Assembly (NCBI GenBank): GCA_007859835.1
Contig: SJPJ01000001.1
Span: 3,842,073 to 3,906,072 of the forward strand
DNA: 64,000 nucleotides
Direction of reading: 5' to 3'
DNA from: Novipirellula herctigrandis
GTDB taxonomy: Bacteria > Planctomycetota > Planctomycetia > Pirellulales > Pirellulaceae
Part shown: positions 39,301-47,595 of the stretch, one piece after another
How positions within the stretch are numbered: position 1 is the first letter of the stretch
Layout: each line of letters begins with the position of its first letter
Notes under the pieces: model-generated
Seen by the model: the letters and a program-made list of their open reading frames with translations, nothing else
Told to the model about the DNA's origin: nothing
Databases searched by the model: none
Made by a program: the position numbers and the translations under genes

Positions 39301-42300
39301 CGACCACAAGTGAAGCAAGCACAACGGGCAACAACGTCGCAATTGGCGAAATCGTGACCTACACCAGCACGGTGACGGTTCCCGAAGGAACTTCACCGAA
39401 TATGATTTGGACCGACACGCCGGATCCCGGACTTGCCATCATCGGTGTCGACAGCATCGCAGCGTCCAATGTGCCCGACATCACGTCTTCGAATGGCGTC
39501 ATTGCAAGTCTGACTCCAACGATCGGCGCAAACGGAAGCAACGTTTCAATCGATTTTGGAACTCTAACCAATGCCAACCATGATAACGCTGTCGACGATA
39601 CAATCACGATCACTTACCGAGCGATCATGCTCAATGCGAGCGGGAATGATCGTGGTGTGGCGCGCGATAATACCGCGGCGGTAACATGGACATCCGGTTC
39701 CATTAATATCGATGGCCCCGATGTGACGATCGTGGAATCCGATTTAAACATTGCAAAAACCATCGCGCCGGCCACCGGTCAAGCGGCGGACGTTTTTACC
39801 GTAACCCTATTGGTATCGCATGATGCGGTTTCCAACGCCGACGCGTTCGACGTGTCTCTGACCGACGTATTGCCAACTGGTTTGAGTTACAACGGCTCGC
39901 TCTCCTCCTCGGGGCTGGCTCCGACTTCATTAGCTGAATCGAGCGGGACGATCACGGCCGTTTGGAATTCGTTCCCTGACGACGGATCGACTTCAACGAT
40001 CACGTTCGATGTGATCGCCGATGCCTCGGTGGTCGCCGGTGCTACCATCACCAACGATGCCGATTTGCTTTGGAGCTCGCTGCCAGGCGACCAAACGACC
40101 ATCATTGCGGGCGTCCCTCTGAGCGTGGAACGAACCGGGGCATCCACGGATCCCGGTGCCACGGAAAACGACTACAACGATACCGATAGCGATTCGGTGT
40201 TAGTGATCGCCCCTGTGTTAACCAAGACAATTATCGCGACCAACGCCGGACATACCAGTGGAACGAACGTCGCGATCGGCGAAATTGTGACCTACGAAGT
40301 GGTCTTCGAAGTGCCTAACGGAACAATGCCTTCCGCACAGTTCGTGGACACGCCTGACCCGGGACTCTCGATCGCCAATGTGACATCGGTGGTCGCCAAT
40401 TCAACCGACTTGGTGACTACCATCGGCACGTTTCCCGATGTGGCTGCAGGAGCGGTGATTGCGGCAAATGGCACGAGCGTGACGATCGATTTTGGAGATT
40501 TGACCAACAACAACGCTGATTCGTCAGTTACCGAAACGATCACGATGACCTATACCGCGGTGGTTATCAATAGCAGCGGCAACGATCGCGGCATTGCTCG
40601 CGACAACCAGGGTGCCTTAACTTGGGGTACAGCCAACAGTGTCCCCGTCGATGGACCCGACGTCACCATCGTGGAACCAGAACTATCGGTGTCAACGACC
40701 ATTTCACCCACAAGCGGCGAATCAAACGACGTCTTTACGGTCACGGTAACGGTCGACCATACCGGACCAAGCGACACGGATGCATTTGAAGTTGCACTTA
40801 GCAATACACTCCCTTCGGGACTGGTGTTTGACGGTAGCTTGTCATCCACTTCGGGCACCGCACCGATCCTGAATGAATCCAGCGGTGTCGTCACCGCAAC
40901 TTGGTCCTCGCTTACGCTCACCCAGGAAAACACATTCACCTACCTCGCTCGACTTGCACCGGGTGTCGAATCGGGCACCACGGTTACTAACCCAGTTACA
41001 ATCGCGTGGTCATCGCTGCCCGGTGATGTCACGGGCGCTCAATCAAGCGACACCAACAGTACCGAGCGAACCGGCTTGACCAGCGATCCCGGCGGAACCG
41101 AGAACGACTATCGCGGAAACGCATCCGATGCGGTCACCGTTGTTCAGCCTACCGCGACCAAGACACTTTTCGGAACCGATCGATCGCATACCTTGGCGAG
41201 CAACGTCGCCATCGGTGAGATCGTCACTTACGAAGTGGAGTTAACGATTCCTCAAGGTGCAACCAACAACGTCCAAGTGGTCGACACGCCTGATGCAGGA
41301 CTCGCGATCATGGACATTGTTTCCATCACTCCGTCAACAGGAATCACATCATCGGCTGGTACGATGGCCGCCATCCAAACGACCGCCACCGGAACGATTC
41401 CAGCTGACGGATCTTCGGTCACATTCGATTTTGGCAATATCACCAACGCCGCGACCGACTCGGACTCCGAAACGATCACCATCCGATACCGAGCAATCGT
41501 GCTGAATGAATCGTTCAACAATCGCTCCGACGTGCGTGACAACACAGCGGATGTTGATTGGAACACCGGTTCCATTTCACTCGACGGACCTGATTTAACG
41601 ATCGTGGAACCGGAATTGAGCGTCACAGTATCCAACGGCGTCCCGGCGACAGCGGATGCGGGAGACACAGTAACCTTCACAATCGATGTCGCTCACACCA
41701 TTGGCAGTGACGCCGATGCATTCAATGTAAGCTTACAAAACTTGATCAATTCGGTTGCCAACCATTTGCAGTATGACCCAGCTTCGGTCAATATCGTGAC
41801 GTCGGCCGGAGCGGTTCTCGACACTTCATCGGACACGGGCGGTGATCTATCTGCGGCATGGAGTTCAATTCCAGTCGGCGAGACAGCGCAAATCACGTTC
41901 GATGCCGTGGTCCAAACGTCGGCTCCGGCATCAACGAACTTGGCCAACAGCGCCGACATTGCGTGGTCGAGTTTACCGGGCGATGTGACGACTGCACTTT
42001 CATCCCATTCGCTTTCCGTCGAGCGAACCGGCGACAACAGTGACCCCGGAGCTGCTACGAACGACCACTTGAGCAGCGACAATGGATCCGTGACCACCAA
42101 TGCCCCCGAGTCGAGGAAGACCATCGTTTCAACGAACCGGGCCGACACTGGATCGAGTGAATACAATCCGGCGACCAATGATGTCGCGATTGGAGAAGAA
42201 ATCACCTATTCGATCATCGCGACATTACCCGAAGGGACGAACACGCTTGTGATCACCGATCAACTTGAAACCGGTGCGGATCGACTTGAGCTTGTTTCTG

Positions 42301-43895
42301 CTTCGCTTGGTGCCCAAGGTGCCAACCTGAGTTTCAGCGCACCAACAATTGTGGTTAGCGATTCGGACATTGATACGATCGATGACCGCGTGGTGGTCGA
42401 CTTTGGAACCGTCGTCAATACACCGGACGGTTTGACGAACACAGACGACGAGGTCGAAATCATCTTGGTCGCTCGCGTGGTCGACGACCCAGCCAACGTC
42501 AATGGCGACGTGTTGACCAACTCGGCAACCATCAATGTCAGCGGGGCGACTTCGGTATCCACCCGTGACGTGGAAGTGGTGGAACCAGAGTTGTCGATCT
42601 CGAAAGTGGCGGGGATAACAACGGGACCTGCTGGCACAGTGGTACCTTACTCACTAACAATCGCCCACACTGCTGGCTCGACCGCAGATGCCTATGACAT
42701 CTCAATTTCAGACTTGATAGCAGACTCGAATTTGAGTCTTGTTCCTGGTTCGGTCGTCACCAATCGCGGCACCGTGGGCACGGGGAATGATCCGGCTGAT
42801 ACGACGATTGCTATCTCGATCGATTCGCTATCACAAACCGATACGGTAACGATTACGTTTAACGCGATCATTCATCCATCGGCGGGTGGTAGCGCGGTTG
42901 TGACGAATACTTCGAACCTTCAATACGACAATCGGCTTGGTCCAGGCGGCCGAAACGATACCGATAATGATCCGGCGACGTTCACGACAACCGCTCCTGA
43001 AATTGACCTGAGCATCACGAAAGCGGACAGCCGAGACCCGGGCGTGATTGGACTTCCGTTGTCCTACACTATCGTTGTCACTAACGATGGCCCATCAACA
43101 GCGACGGGCGTGACGATGACCGACAATTTGCCAGCGGGTGTCTCCGGCATCACGGCATCCTCGGACGCTGGGACCGCGACCGTCTCAGGTTTGGTCGTAA
43201 CCGGAAACATTGGAACGCTGCTGCCGGGCCAGAGTGCAACGATCGTAATTGATTTGACAGCCCCCGCAACGGAGGGGTCCATCACCAATTCTGCAAACGT
43301 GACTGCGACCGAAACGGATACCGATACGTCCAATGACTCAGTCACCGAACCGACGTTGATTTTGGCTAGGTCAAGTATCGCCGGAACTTCGTGGGTCGAT
43401 ACCAATAGCAATGGGATCGCCGAAGCGGGCGAGATTCTGCTGCCAGGCGTCACGATCACACTGACTGGCATTGACGACCTGAGCAACCCCGTTCTACTGA
43501 CGACCACCACCGACGCATCCGGAAACTATCTATTCGAGTTGCTTCGGGCCGGAACGTATCAAGTCACCCAAACGCAGCCGTCACTGTTTCTCGACAATGA
43601 CGAGTACATCGGCACGAGTGGTGGAACCGAAATCGTGAATGATTCGTTGGAAGTCGTTTTACCAGTTGGCGTGGAAGCGGAAGACTACTTCTTCACGGAA
43701 CTCGGACTCCGCCCCGGCGTGATCAGCAAACGGGGTCTGCTCAATTCGCGTCTACGCCAAGGGCCGGGATTGAACTTCGATGATTTCTTCTCACTACTCG
43801 GCCCAAGTGGTAATGCCGATTTGGATAGCGATAGTGATGTCGACAACGACGACTTCCTGTTATTCCAAGATCGACTGGGCAGCGTATTCCCATAA
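36336..43895 (+). CDS. Giant DUF11-repeat surface protein with LEPR-XLL-like leader, SdrD-B-like and dockerin-like ends
   Basis: A 2519-residue protein. The basic N-terminus ends in AEPLEKRLVFAAIP, which resembles the LEPR-XLL leader of large planctomycete exported proteins. The body consists of DUF11/adhesin-like beta-sandwich repeats. From about residue 983 an alternating pair of domains (VAIGEIVTYEV type, then PELSVSTTISPTSGES type) recurs with a period near 312 residues, at about 983, 1296, 1607 and 1926. Near residue 2350 an SdrD-B-like domain (GTSWVDTNSNGIAEAGE) appears, and the last 40 residues contain a dockerin/EF-hand-like Ca loop (DLDSDSDVDNDDF). A surface adhesion or cell-cell role is likely. 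AAGGA precedes the start; the second ATG is also possible. Confidence 0.9.
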   Translation: MMLFSRQKQTRKKNRTRNTLRNLIAEPLEKRLVFAAIPAVTMDVPAEVFIGENVPVSVTFDNTDASDVGFGPFIDVYLPRNGADGVSGVDVDGIEYINGSANYLGAPITTTVFTFDATGLIDHPYAVDNTGTPLQVTGTQGDQLLVFQLPFGSFTADQPGATIDFQTTLSSHADVGTALTLRARSGFQFGNDALDNPIGSPGDPSLLSQGPTATTWTPLAAVTPTLIQLEKLYVGPEFETATGPNFPRQFTININVADGQTITDVDLTDLLPNNIELLPGVTITPSGTTTNTPTTPANAPSNNLTFNLPSISGTTAAVDASVTFNYYVPFRDADGSTVLDPTSGDDGTSPNNVSLLGDWTPLDPGDPSGSDNVSVDEAGPESTFESKSIAIQKTVALQNDAGGGGYSGGDTVEYTLQFQISDYFGFDDIVIDDVLSDGQRFDTTFTPTLSVTEHGLASSGNVSPANYTITDNFSVPLTTVGTQEFRLRVSDELVLRSGVPADTLVLGGQVPIGGTLGADPSASPNLGATTGTIVFRAIVQDDFSIQFPSGDPSVDEGDLLENDVTIAGDVFHYTNTTATGETEADISDDNFMIAGGTLSKAIYAINGNTTLPTPLVLTPGDTITYRINSALPNSDIEDFMLEDYLPLPVLDATEVTSFDATGATTPPAGEWKFGPSDTFNSIYVNSIDATNRPTVTSDATSNVLLFNYGDFDIEPSQSSVVDLLFTVTASNDPFADGLYLTNQVRRNQDSTNQGMFVNDEIIQIQLAEPELNIKKGIVATTNTDDVYLPVVTGPVAFTVPGTAGNRWAGTINSNGLATTPIDSDLSLVDAGDLVTFAIVVENTGSSGKGAFDVRIRDALPAGFQIPGGGLNMHVSDGTGAAMPTNVIGTGLFDPVGGIELVDPGATADAGDGTNSGSLDEYDPTDGRNIVIITYDLEVLTTAVPDQLLTSDATLYNYASVEAGPDFTTEDLIDPASTRIATLMVAKAISTTSEASTTGNNVAIGEIVTYTSTVTVPEGTSPNMIWTDTPDPGLAIIGVDSIAASNVPDITSSNGVIASLTPTIGANGSNVSIDFGTLTNANHDNAVDDTITITYRAIMLNASGNDRGVARDNTAAVTWTSGSINIDGPDVTIVESDLNIAKTIAPATGQAADVFTVTLLVSHDAVSNADAFDVSLTDVLPTGLSYNGSLSSSGLAPTSLAESSGTITAVWNSFPDDGSTSTITFDVIADASVVAGATITNDADLLWSSLPGDQTTIIAGVPLSVERTGASTDPGATENDYNDTDSDSVLVIAPVLTKTIIATNAGHTSGTNVAIGEIVTYEVVFEVPNGTMPSAQFVDTPDPGLSIANVTSVVANSTDLVTTIGTFPDVAAGAVIAANGTSVTIDFGDLTNNNADSSVTETITMTYTAVVINSSGNDRGIARDNQGALTWGTANSVPVDGPDVTIVEPELSVSTTISPTSGESNDVFTVTVTVDHTGPSDTDAFEVALSNTLPSGLVFDGSLSSTSGTAPILNESSGVVTATWSSLTLTQENTFTYLARLAPGVESGTTVTNPVTIAWSSLPGDVTGAQSSDTNSTERTGLTSDPGGTENDYRGNASDAVTVVQPTATKTLFGTDRSHTLASNVAIGEIVTYEVELTIPQGATNNVQVVDTPDAGLAIMDIVSITPSTGITSSAGTMAAIQTTATGTIPADGSSVTFDFGNITNAATDSDSETITIRYRAIVLNESFNNRSDVRDNTADVDWNTGSISLDGPDLTIVEPELSVTVSNGVPATADAGDTVTFTIDVAHTIGSDADAFNVSLQNLINSVANHLQYDPASVNIVTSAGAVLDTSSDTGGDLSAAWSSIPVGETAQITFDAVVQTSAPASTNLANSADIAWSSLPGDVTTALSSHSLSVERTGDNSDPGAATNDHLSSDNGSVTTNAPESRKTIVSTNRADTGSSEYNPATNDVAIGEEITYSIIATLPEGTNTLVITDQLETGADRLELVSASLGAQGANLSFSAPTIVVSDSDIDTIDDRVVVDFGTVVNTPDGLTNTDDEVEIILVARVVDDPANVNGDVLTNSATINVSGATSVSTRDVEVVEPELSISKVAGITTGPAGTVVPYSLTIAHTAGSTADAYDISISDLIADSNLSLVPGSVVTNRGTVGTGNDPADTTIAISIDSLSQTDTVTITFNAIIHPSAGGSAVVTNTSNLQYDNRLGPGGRNDTDNDPATFTTTAPEIDLSITKADSRDPGVIGLPLSYTIVVTNDGPSTATGVTMTDNLPAGVSGITASSDAGTATVSGLVVTGNIGTLLPGQSATIVIDLTAPATEGSITNSANVTATETDTDTSNDSVTEPTLILARSSIAGTSWVDTNSNGIAEAGEILLPGVTITLTGIDDLSNPVLLTTTTDASGNYLFELLRAGTYQVTQTQPSLFLDNDEYIGTSGGTEIVNDSLEVVLPVGVEAEDYFFTELGLRPGVISKRGLLNSRLRQGPGLNFDDFFSLLGPSGNADLDSDSDVDNDDFLLFQDRLGSVFP

Positions 43896-43981
43896 AACGG
43901 CACAACCGTTAATACCGATTTTTTGCTCGACGAAAAAATCGTCGCACCCAACAAAATCCAGCTACTAACGGATGCCTAGCA

Positions 43982-44332
43982 TTACAACTGTTCCGTCTCC
44001 TGCTGGAGCGTTTTAACGCACTGGCACCAATGGGTCGCGATCCGCTCGATGTCATCGACTTGAGCTTCCGTTATGGCGTCGGGAGAATTCGCATTCTTTT
44101 CGATTTCCCATGCCACATTCACATCGTCCGCCGGCGCAACGTAGCGCAAGCAGGACTTGAGCGTATGAGCAGCGATACGCAGTGAATTTGCGTCGTTGGA
44201 CTTGACCGCTTGTTTGATCTGGCCGACAAGCATCGGCACTTCTTGGAGGAACGCGTCACAAATGGCGATCAGCGTCGCCGGTTGGTTTCCAGCGGTTCGG
44301 CTAAATTGCTCTCGCCACGAGGGTCCGTTCAT
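43982..44332 (-). CDS. Stand-alone histidine phosphotransfer (Hpt) protein
   Basis: A 116-residue four-helix Hpt protein that passes phosphate between a hybrid kinase and a response regulator. The motif IAAHTLKSCLRYV places the phosphorylated His at residue 56. No kinase or receiver gene is adjacent, so the partner is elsewhere. It lies convergent to the giant DUF11 gene and divergent from the Tad pilus locus. Confidence 0.85.
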   Translation of the reverse strand: MNGPSWREQFSRTAGNQPATLIAICDAFLQEVPMLVGQIKQAVKSNDANSLRIAAHTLKSCLRYVAPADDVNVAWEIEKNANSPDAITEAQVDDIERIATHWCQCVKTLQQETEQL

Positions 44333-44556
44333 CTGAGTTTTCCACGTCTGTTAGCGGCATTGCATTAAGGTTTGAATGCATTGTGTGCCGTATTGAAGTT
44401 GCATGCAAGCGACTGCGGAAGTCGGACGAAAGGGCATCGTTAATCAAGGCGAATCCATGCTAGTCCAGCATTCGCCTGAAAAGGGCCGGACAATCGTGAC
44501 AACTGTTACGATCGGGCATTTTTCCCAATCGTTAAGGGTTCGCTAGCCGGCGTTTT

Positions 44557-44584
44557 TTGACTGTTGCCAAAGGTGTCGTACCTT
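44557..44584 (+). promoter_or_regulatory. Candidate promoter of the Flp pilin transcript
   Basis: TTGACT at 44557-44562 and TACCTT at 44579-44584 are 16 bp apart and lie about 100 bp before the riboswitch core. The -35 is good and the -10 weak; the assignment rests on position. Confidence 0.35.
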
Positions 44585-44669
44585 CAATGTAGAAAGAGTG
44601 AGTGGATCGGAGTCCGGTCCGCTGCCAGTAGCAAGGCGAGCATGTGTGTGCTCGGTGGAATTGCTGGTC

Positions 44670-44765
44670 AGTTTTGCTCCTTCGACAAAGGCAAACCGTT
44701 CGAGAGGACGGGACGCAAAGCTACGGGTCCGTGAGTGAACCGTGTGAGTTATGAGTAACGAGTTT
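44670..44765 (+). ncRNA. Cyclic di-GMP-I (GEMM) riboswitch
   Basis: The core at 44687-44730 has the conserved order of this class: AAAGGCAAACC, then a hairpin CCGUUC-GAGA-GGACGG with a GNRA loop, then GACGCAAAGC and UACGGGUC. The receptor stem can close as ACGG with CCGU (44723-44742) and a small GUUA/UAAC hairpin follows at 44748-44759. It lies about 230 nt before the Flp pilin ATG on the same strand. GEMM-I aptamers bind c-di-GMP and control motility, pili and surface genes, which fits the pilus locus downstream. The exact outer-stem ends are uncertain. Confidence 0.75.
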
Positions 44766-44994
44766 ACTTGTGATGAACAGGCCAAGCTTCAGGAAAGCCG
44801 GGCTGCCGAGGAAAATCTTGTGCGAAGAGCCAATGGTTCATCGAACGAGGTTGACCAAGGAGCGTTGGACAAACGTCGGAGACGAAGCTGCTATTCGTTG
44901 AGGTCGGTTCATGTTGGACCGATCTTTCCTACTTAGTCTATCGTCGTGGGTCTTTCACCTAGACGATCCGCATCTCACTCGCGAGGAGAGAGAC
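44766..44994 (+). promoter_or_regulatory. Long leader between riboswitch and Flp pilin
   Basis: This leader should hold the expression platform. AGGTCGGT pairs with ACCGATCT near 44900-44928, followed by TTCCTA, a possible weak terminator. An in-frame 61-codon frame begins at the end of the aptamer (44751) but shows no family features. The pilin ribosome binding site GAGGAGAG lies just before 44995. Confidence 0.4.
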
Positions 44995-45177
44995 ATGAAG
45001 AATTTTGCTGAAGGTATTGTTAACTTCCTGAAGGAAGAAGATGGCCCAACTGCAGTTGAGTACGCCGTCATGCTTGCTTTGATCGTTGTTGTTTGCATTG
45101 GTGCTGTTGGCGCCATCGGAACCAACGCATCGACCAAGTTCCAAACCGTTGCTGACACCATCGGCGGTGGATCCTAA
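44995..45177 (+). CDS. flp: Flp-family type IVb pilin
   Basis: A 60-residue prepilin, the main subunit of the Tad pilus. Leader MKNFAEGIVNFLKEEDG is cut before PTAVEYAVMLALIVVV, the canonical Flp Glu-Tyr motif and hydrophobic helix. The start is fixed by GAGGAGAGAGAC directly before the ATG; the frame is open 28 codons further but without meaning. A c-di-GMP-I riboswitch lies upstream, and prepilin peptidase, CpaB, CpaC and CpaE genes follow. Confidence 0.95.
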   Translation: MKNFAEGIVNFLKEEDGPTAVEYAVMLALIVVVCIGAVGAIGTNASTKFQTVADTIGGGS

Positions 45178-45229
45178 TCGATCGCCGCTACTTCGGTAGT
45201 GGCCACTATTTTTGAATTCGCTGCAATCA

Positions 45230-45261
45230 CCGGCACAGATCGCTTCGGCGGTCTGTGCCGG
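45230..45261 (+). terminator. Strong stem-loop behind the Flp pilin gene
   Basis: CCGGCACAGA pairs perfectly with TCTGTGCCGG around a 12-nt loop. No T-run follows, so it may serve as an mRNA-stabilising or attenuating hairpin that raises pilin over the downstream assembly genes rather than as a full terminator. Confidence 0.55.
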
Positions 45262-45311
45262 CTGCACGATTCTGTTCCGTTACGTGTCATCCGCATGTTG
45301 CAAATCAAACC

Positions 45312-45422
45312 ATGAACTACCCGCTGATTCCAACCGACGCAGCCGCCTACGCCTGGCAACTTTCCTGCTGTTTGGTGACGTTGTTTTTCGCAATGTTCAG
45401 CTGGATGGTCGGACCGCGATAG
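45312..45422 (+). CDS. Possible 36-residue single-pass membrane peptide
   Basis: A short frame starting MNYPLIPTDAAAYAWQL and continuing with a hydrophobic helix (CCLVTLFFAMFSWMV) to a Pro-Arg end. It sits between the Flp pilin and prepilin peptidase genes on the same strand. There is no clear ribosome binding site and I recognise no family, so it may be chance; the clean single membrane segment is the argument for it. Confidence 0.35.
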   Translation: MNYPLIPTDAAAYAWQLSCCLVTLFFAMFSWMVGPR

Positions 45423-45532
45423 AAAAAACGCGGCTGCCTAGAAACCCAAAACCATACAAAACACACATTGCCACCATCACTGCACACGAGCGGTGGCCAC
45501 TCACTTAACCTACCGCTACGGGGATCGAACAA

Positions 45533-46090
45533 ATGGAAACTTTACTTCAAGGGATGACTGAAAATTGGACCGTTTGGTTCGTAACAGCCGTGCTGATTGT
45601 TGCCGCAGTGATTGATGGCGCGATCCTGAAAGTCCCCAACTGGCTTACTTTTCCGTTCATTCTTTGTGGTTGGGTTCACTGGACAATGCAAGATGGCGTT
45701 AGCGGACTCGGATGGAGTCTGCTTGGAACCGTTGTCGGCATGATGTTGCTGTTGGTCCTTCGCAACGTTGGCGGCATGGGAGCTGGCGACGTGAAACTGC
45801 TCGCTGGTGTCGGTGCTTGGCTCGGGACCGTGGTAACTCTATGGGCTTTCGCAGCAACCGCCATCGTGGGGGGCGTGATGGCAGTGATCATGATTTTGGC
45901 AAGCGGACAATGGCACAAGCATTTTGCGATGGCTCACCAAATTCTGCACGAGTGGAAAACGGTTCGAAATCCTTCGAAACTTGCCACGATTGCTCGTGAG
46001 CGAAAGCCGACCATGACGCTACTGCCTTATGGAATTCCGATGGCCATTGGCTCGATCGCATACTTTGCAATTGCTGGCATGCTGCTCTAA
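45533..46090 (+). CDS. cpaA: Prepilin peptidase, TadV/CpaA type
   Basis: A 185-residue A24-family aspartic protease with about five to six membrane helices. It removes the Flp leader at the cytoplasmic face. The two catalytic aspartates are visible: D28 in AAVIDGAILKVPN and D86 in GMGAGDVKLL. As in the Tad type, the N-terminal methyltransferase domain is absent. The gene lies in the pilus locus directly after flp. Confidence 0.92.
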   Translation: METLLQGMTENWTVWFVTAVLIVAAVIDGAILKVPNWLTFPFILCGWVHWTMQDGVSGLGWSLLGTVVGMMLLLVLRNVGGMGAGDVKLLAGVGAWLGTVVTLWAFAATAIVGGVMAVIMILASGQWHKHFAMAHQILHEWKTVRNPSKLATIARERKPTMTLLPYGIPMAIGSIAYFAIAGMLL

Positions 46091-46395
46091 GCGACTGCTA
46101 GCAATTCAGAACAAAGAAGGGAACTCTTGACGAGCTTCCTAGCAGAAAGCGGGGATGTAAAACGCACCCCCATTTTCGACGATGGTAAACGATAGCGACT
46201 GGGGGGATTTGAGTAACTACGTCATGTTCAACGATTGCGGTGTCCGTAGCTTGCCAATCATGCGGGTTGCAGCGATGCCTCTGCATACACCGAAAACCCC
46301 TATGAATCGGAACGGTCCGACAGTACCGAATCCGATACGGTTCACACGTTCTGCCGGGACAAACTGTTCCAAACAACCGGAACTTCGAAATAGCC
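46091..46395. other. Gap between prepilin peptidase and cpaB
   Basis: About 305 bp with no convincing gene. A 74-codon frame crosses it but lacks family or signal features and overlaps the cpaB start in another frame. A TTGACG occurs at 46127 without a matching -10. Confidence 0.4.
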
Positions 46396-47463
46396 ATGCG
46401 AAATAAATCACTTATCTTGCTTCTCGCGATCGTTTGCGGGACCGTCGCAGCCATCGGCATTAGCCAATGGATGCAGGCTCGGAACACCGGTGGCGGTGCG
46501 ACTGCGACAGCTGAAATCTTTGTCGCAGCGAAAGCGATCGATCTTGGCGAACAAGTCACTCCGGACAAAATCCGCTTAGAACCTTGGCCAGCAGACCGCA
46601 TACCCGAAGGTTCCGTCGGTGACCTAAAACAGCTGGAAGGCAAATACGCAAAACAGAAATTTTACGCTGGCGAACCCGTTATGCCCGTCAAATTGATGGA
46701 CACCAATGCCGCAACCATTCCGAAGGGATTCAGCGTTGTGTCGATGAAAGCAGATGCTGAGAACAGCATCTCAAACCTCATTCAACCGGGCGACCGCGTT
46801 AACGTGATGGCTTACTTTCAGAAGAGCGAATTGATTCCCCAAACGATGACCAAAACGGTCCTCAACGGCGTCCGCATTTTTGCGATGGACGGCAACACAG
46901 ACCGCATCGCCGATCAAGAGGACCGCCCGAAAATGGCTCGGACGGTTCAGTTGTTGATTCACAGTGGTGACGTCGATGCTTGGACGTACGCAAACGAACT
47001 TGGCAAGATCCGACTCAGTCTTGGCAACCCCGGCGACTACGACGAAGCGGTCGAGCAAGAGGGCCCAAGTGAAGCGGGCAAAGAATTCATAAAGTGGTTG
47101 GCGGATTACCAAGCCGCGCAAGAGGCAAAACGGAAAGCGTTATTGCAACCGGCACCAACGGTTGTCAAGCAAACTCCGGTTTTGCCACCGAAGCCTAAGA
47201 AAGAAGGTTTCAAAATGCTGAAGATGGTCGAGGGCGAGATGATCGAATATTGGATCGTCGATAATGAGTTGCCTGTGATCCTGAATCGCACAGGAACGAA
47301 GGAACCCACCAACGAGGATCCGTCCAACGCGACCGATAGCCCCCAAATCACTCCTGTGTCGGGGACTCCCGCTGAGGAACCTGACTATAGTTATCTCAAT
47401 GGCGAAAACAGTCCGTTCTTTCAACCACCAACCGAACGTGCTGTTCCGCCACACGGTTACTAG
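46396..47463 (+). CDS. cpaB: Flp pilus assembly protein CpaB/RcpC
   Basis: A 355-residue periplasmic protein anchored by an N-terminal helix (LILLLAIVCGTVAAIGISQ). The SAF-like domain follows (AEIFVAAKAIDLGEQVTPDKI), then the RcpC domain (GFSVVSMKADAENSISNLIQPGDRVNVM) that is thought to gate the secretin. The C-terminal 100 residues are a Pro/Lys-rich, probably disordered tail longer than usual. The order cpaB-cpaC-cpaE matches Tad loci. Confidence 0.93.
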   Translation: MRNKSLILLLAIVCGTVAAIGISQWMQARNTGGGATATAEIFVAAKAIDLGEQVTPDKIRLEPWPADRIPEGSVGDLKQLEGKYAKQKFYAGEPVMPVKLMDTNAATIPKGFSVVSMKADAENSISNLIQPGDRVNVMAYFQKSELIPQTMTKTVLNGVRIFAMDGNTDRIADQEDRPKMARTVQLLIHSGDVDAWTYANELGKIRLSLGNPGDYDEAVEQEGPSEAGKEFIKWLADYQAAQEAKRKALLQPAPTVVKQTPVLPPKPKKEGFKMLKMVEGEMIEYWIVDNELPVILNRTGTKEPTNEDPSNATDSPQITPVSGTPAEEPDYSYLNGENSPFFQPPTERAVPPHGY

Positions 47464-47595
47464 TCTAACCGACCCATTAACCTATTAAATTGCCCCTGTA
47501 CTTGTTACCCGCAACGGCCTGATGGATGGGCGTGAAAGCACGGCTGCTTTTGCAAACATCGAAAAACCAATAGGCCGCGCAAGGATGCTTTCGCG

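Noticed and set aside
44751..44936. 61-codon frame beginning inside the riboswitch
   Set aside because: Its start codon forms part of the aptamer 3' hairpin and the residues show no family; more likely leader RNA.
46182..46406. 74-codon frame before cpaB
   Set aside because: It has no ribosome binding site, signal or family feature and overlaps the cpaB start in another frame.
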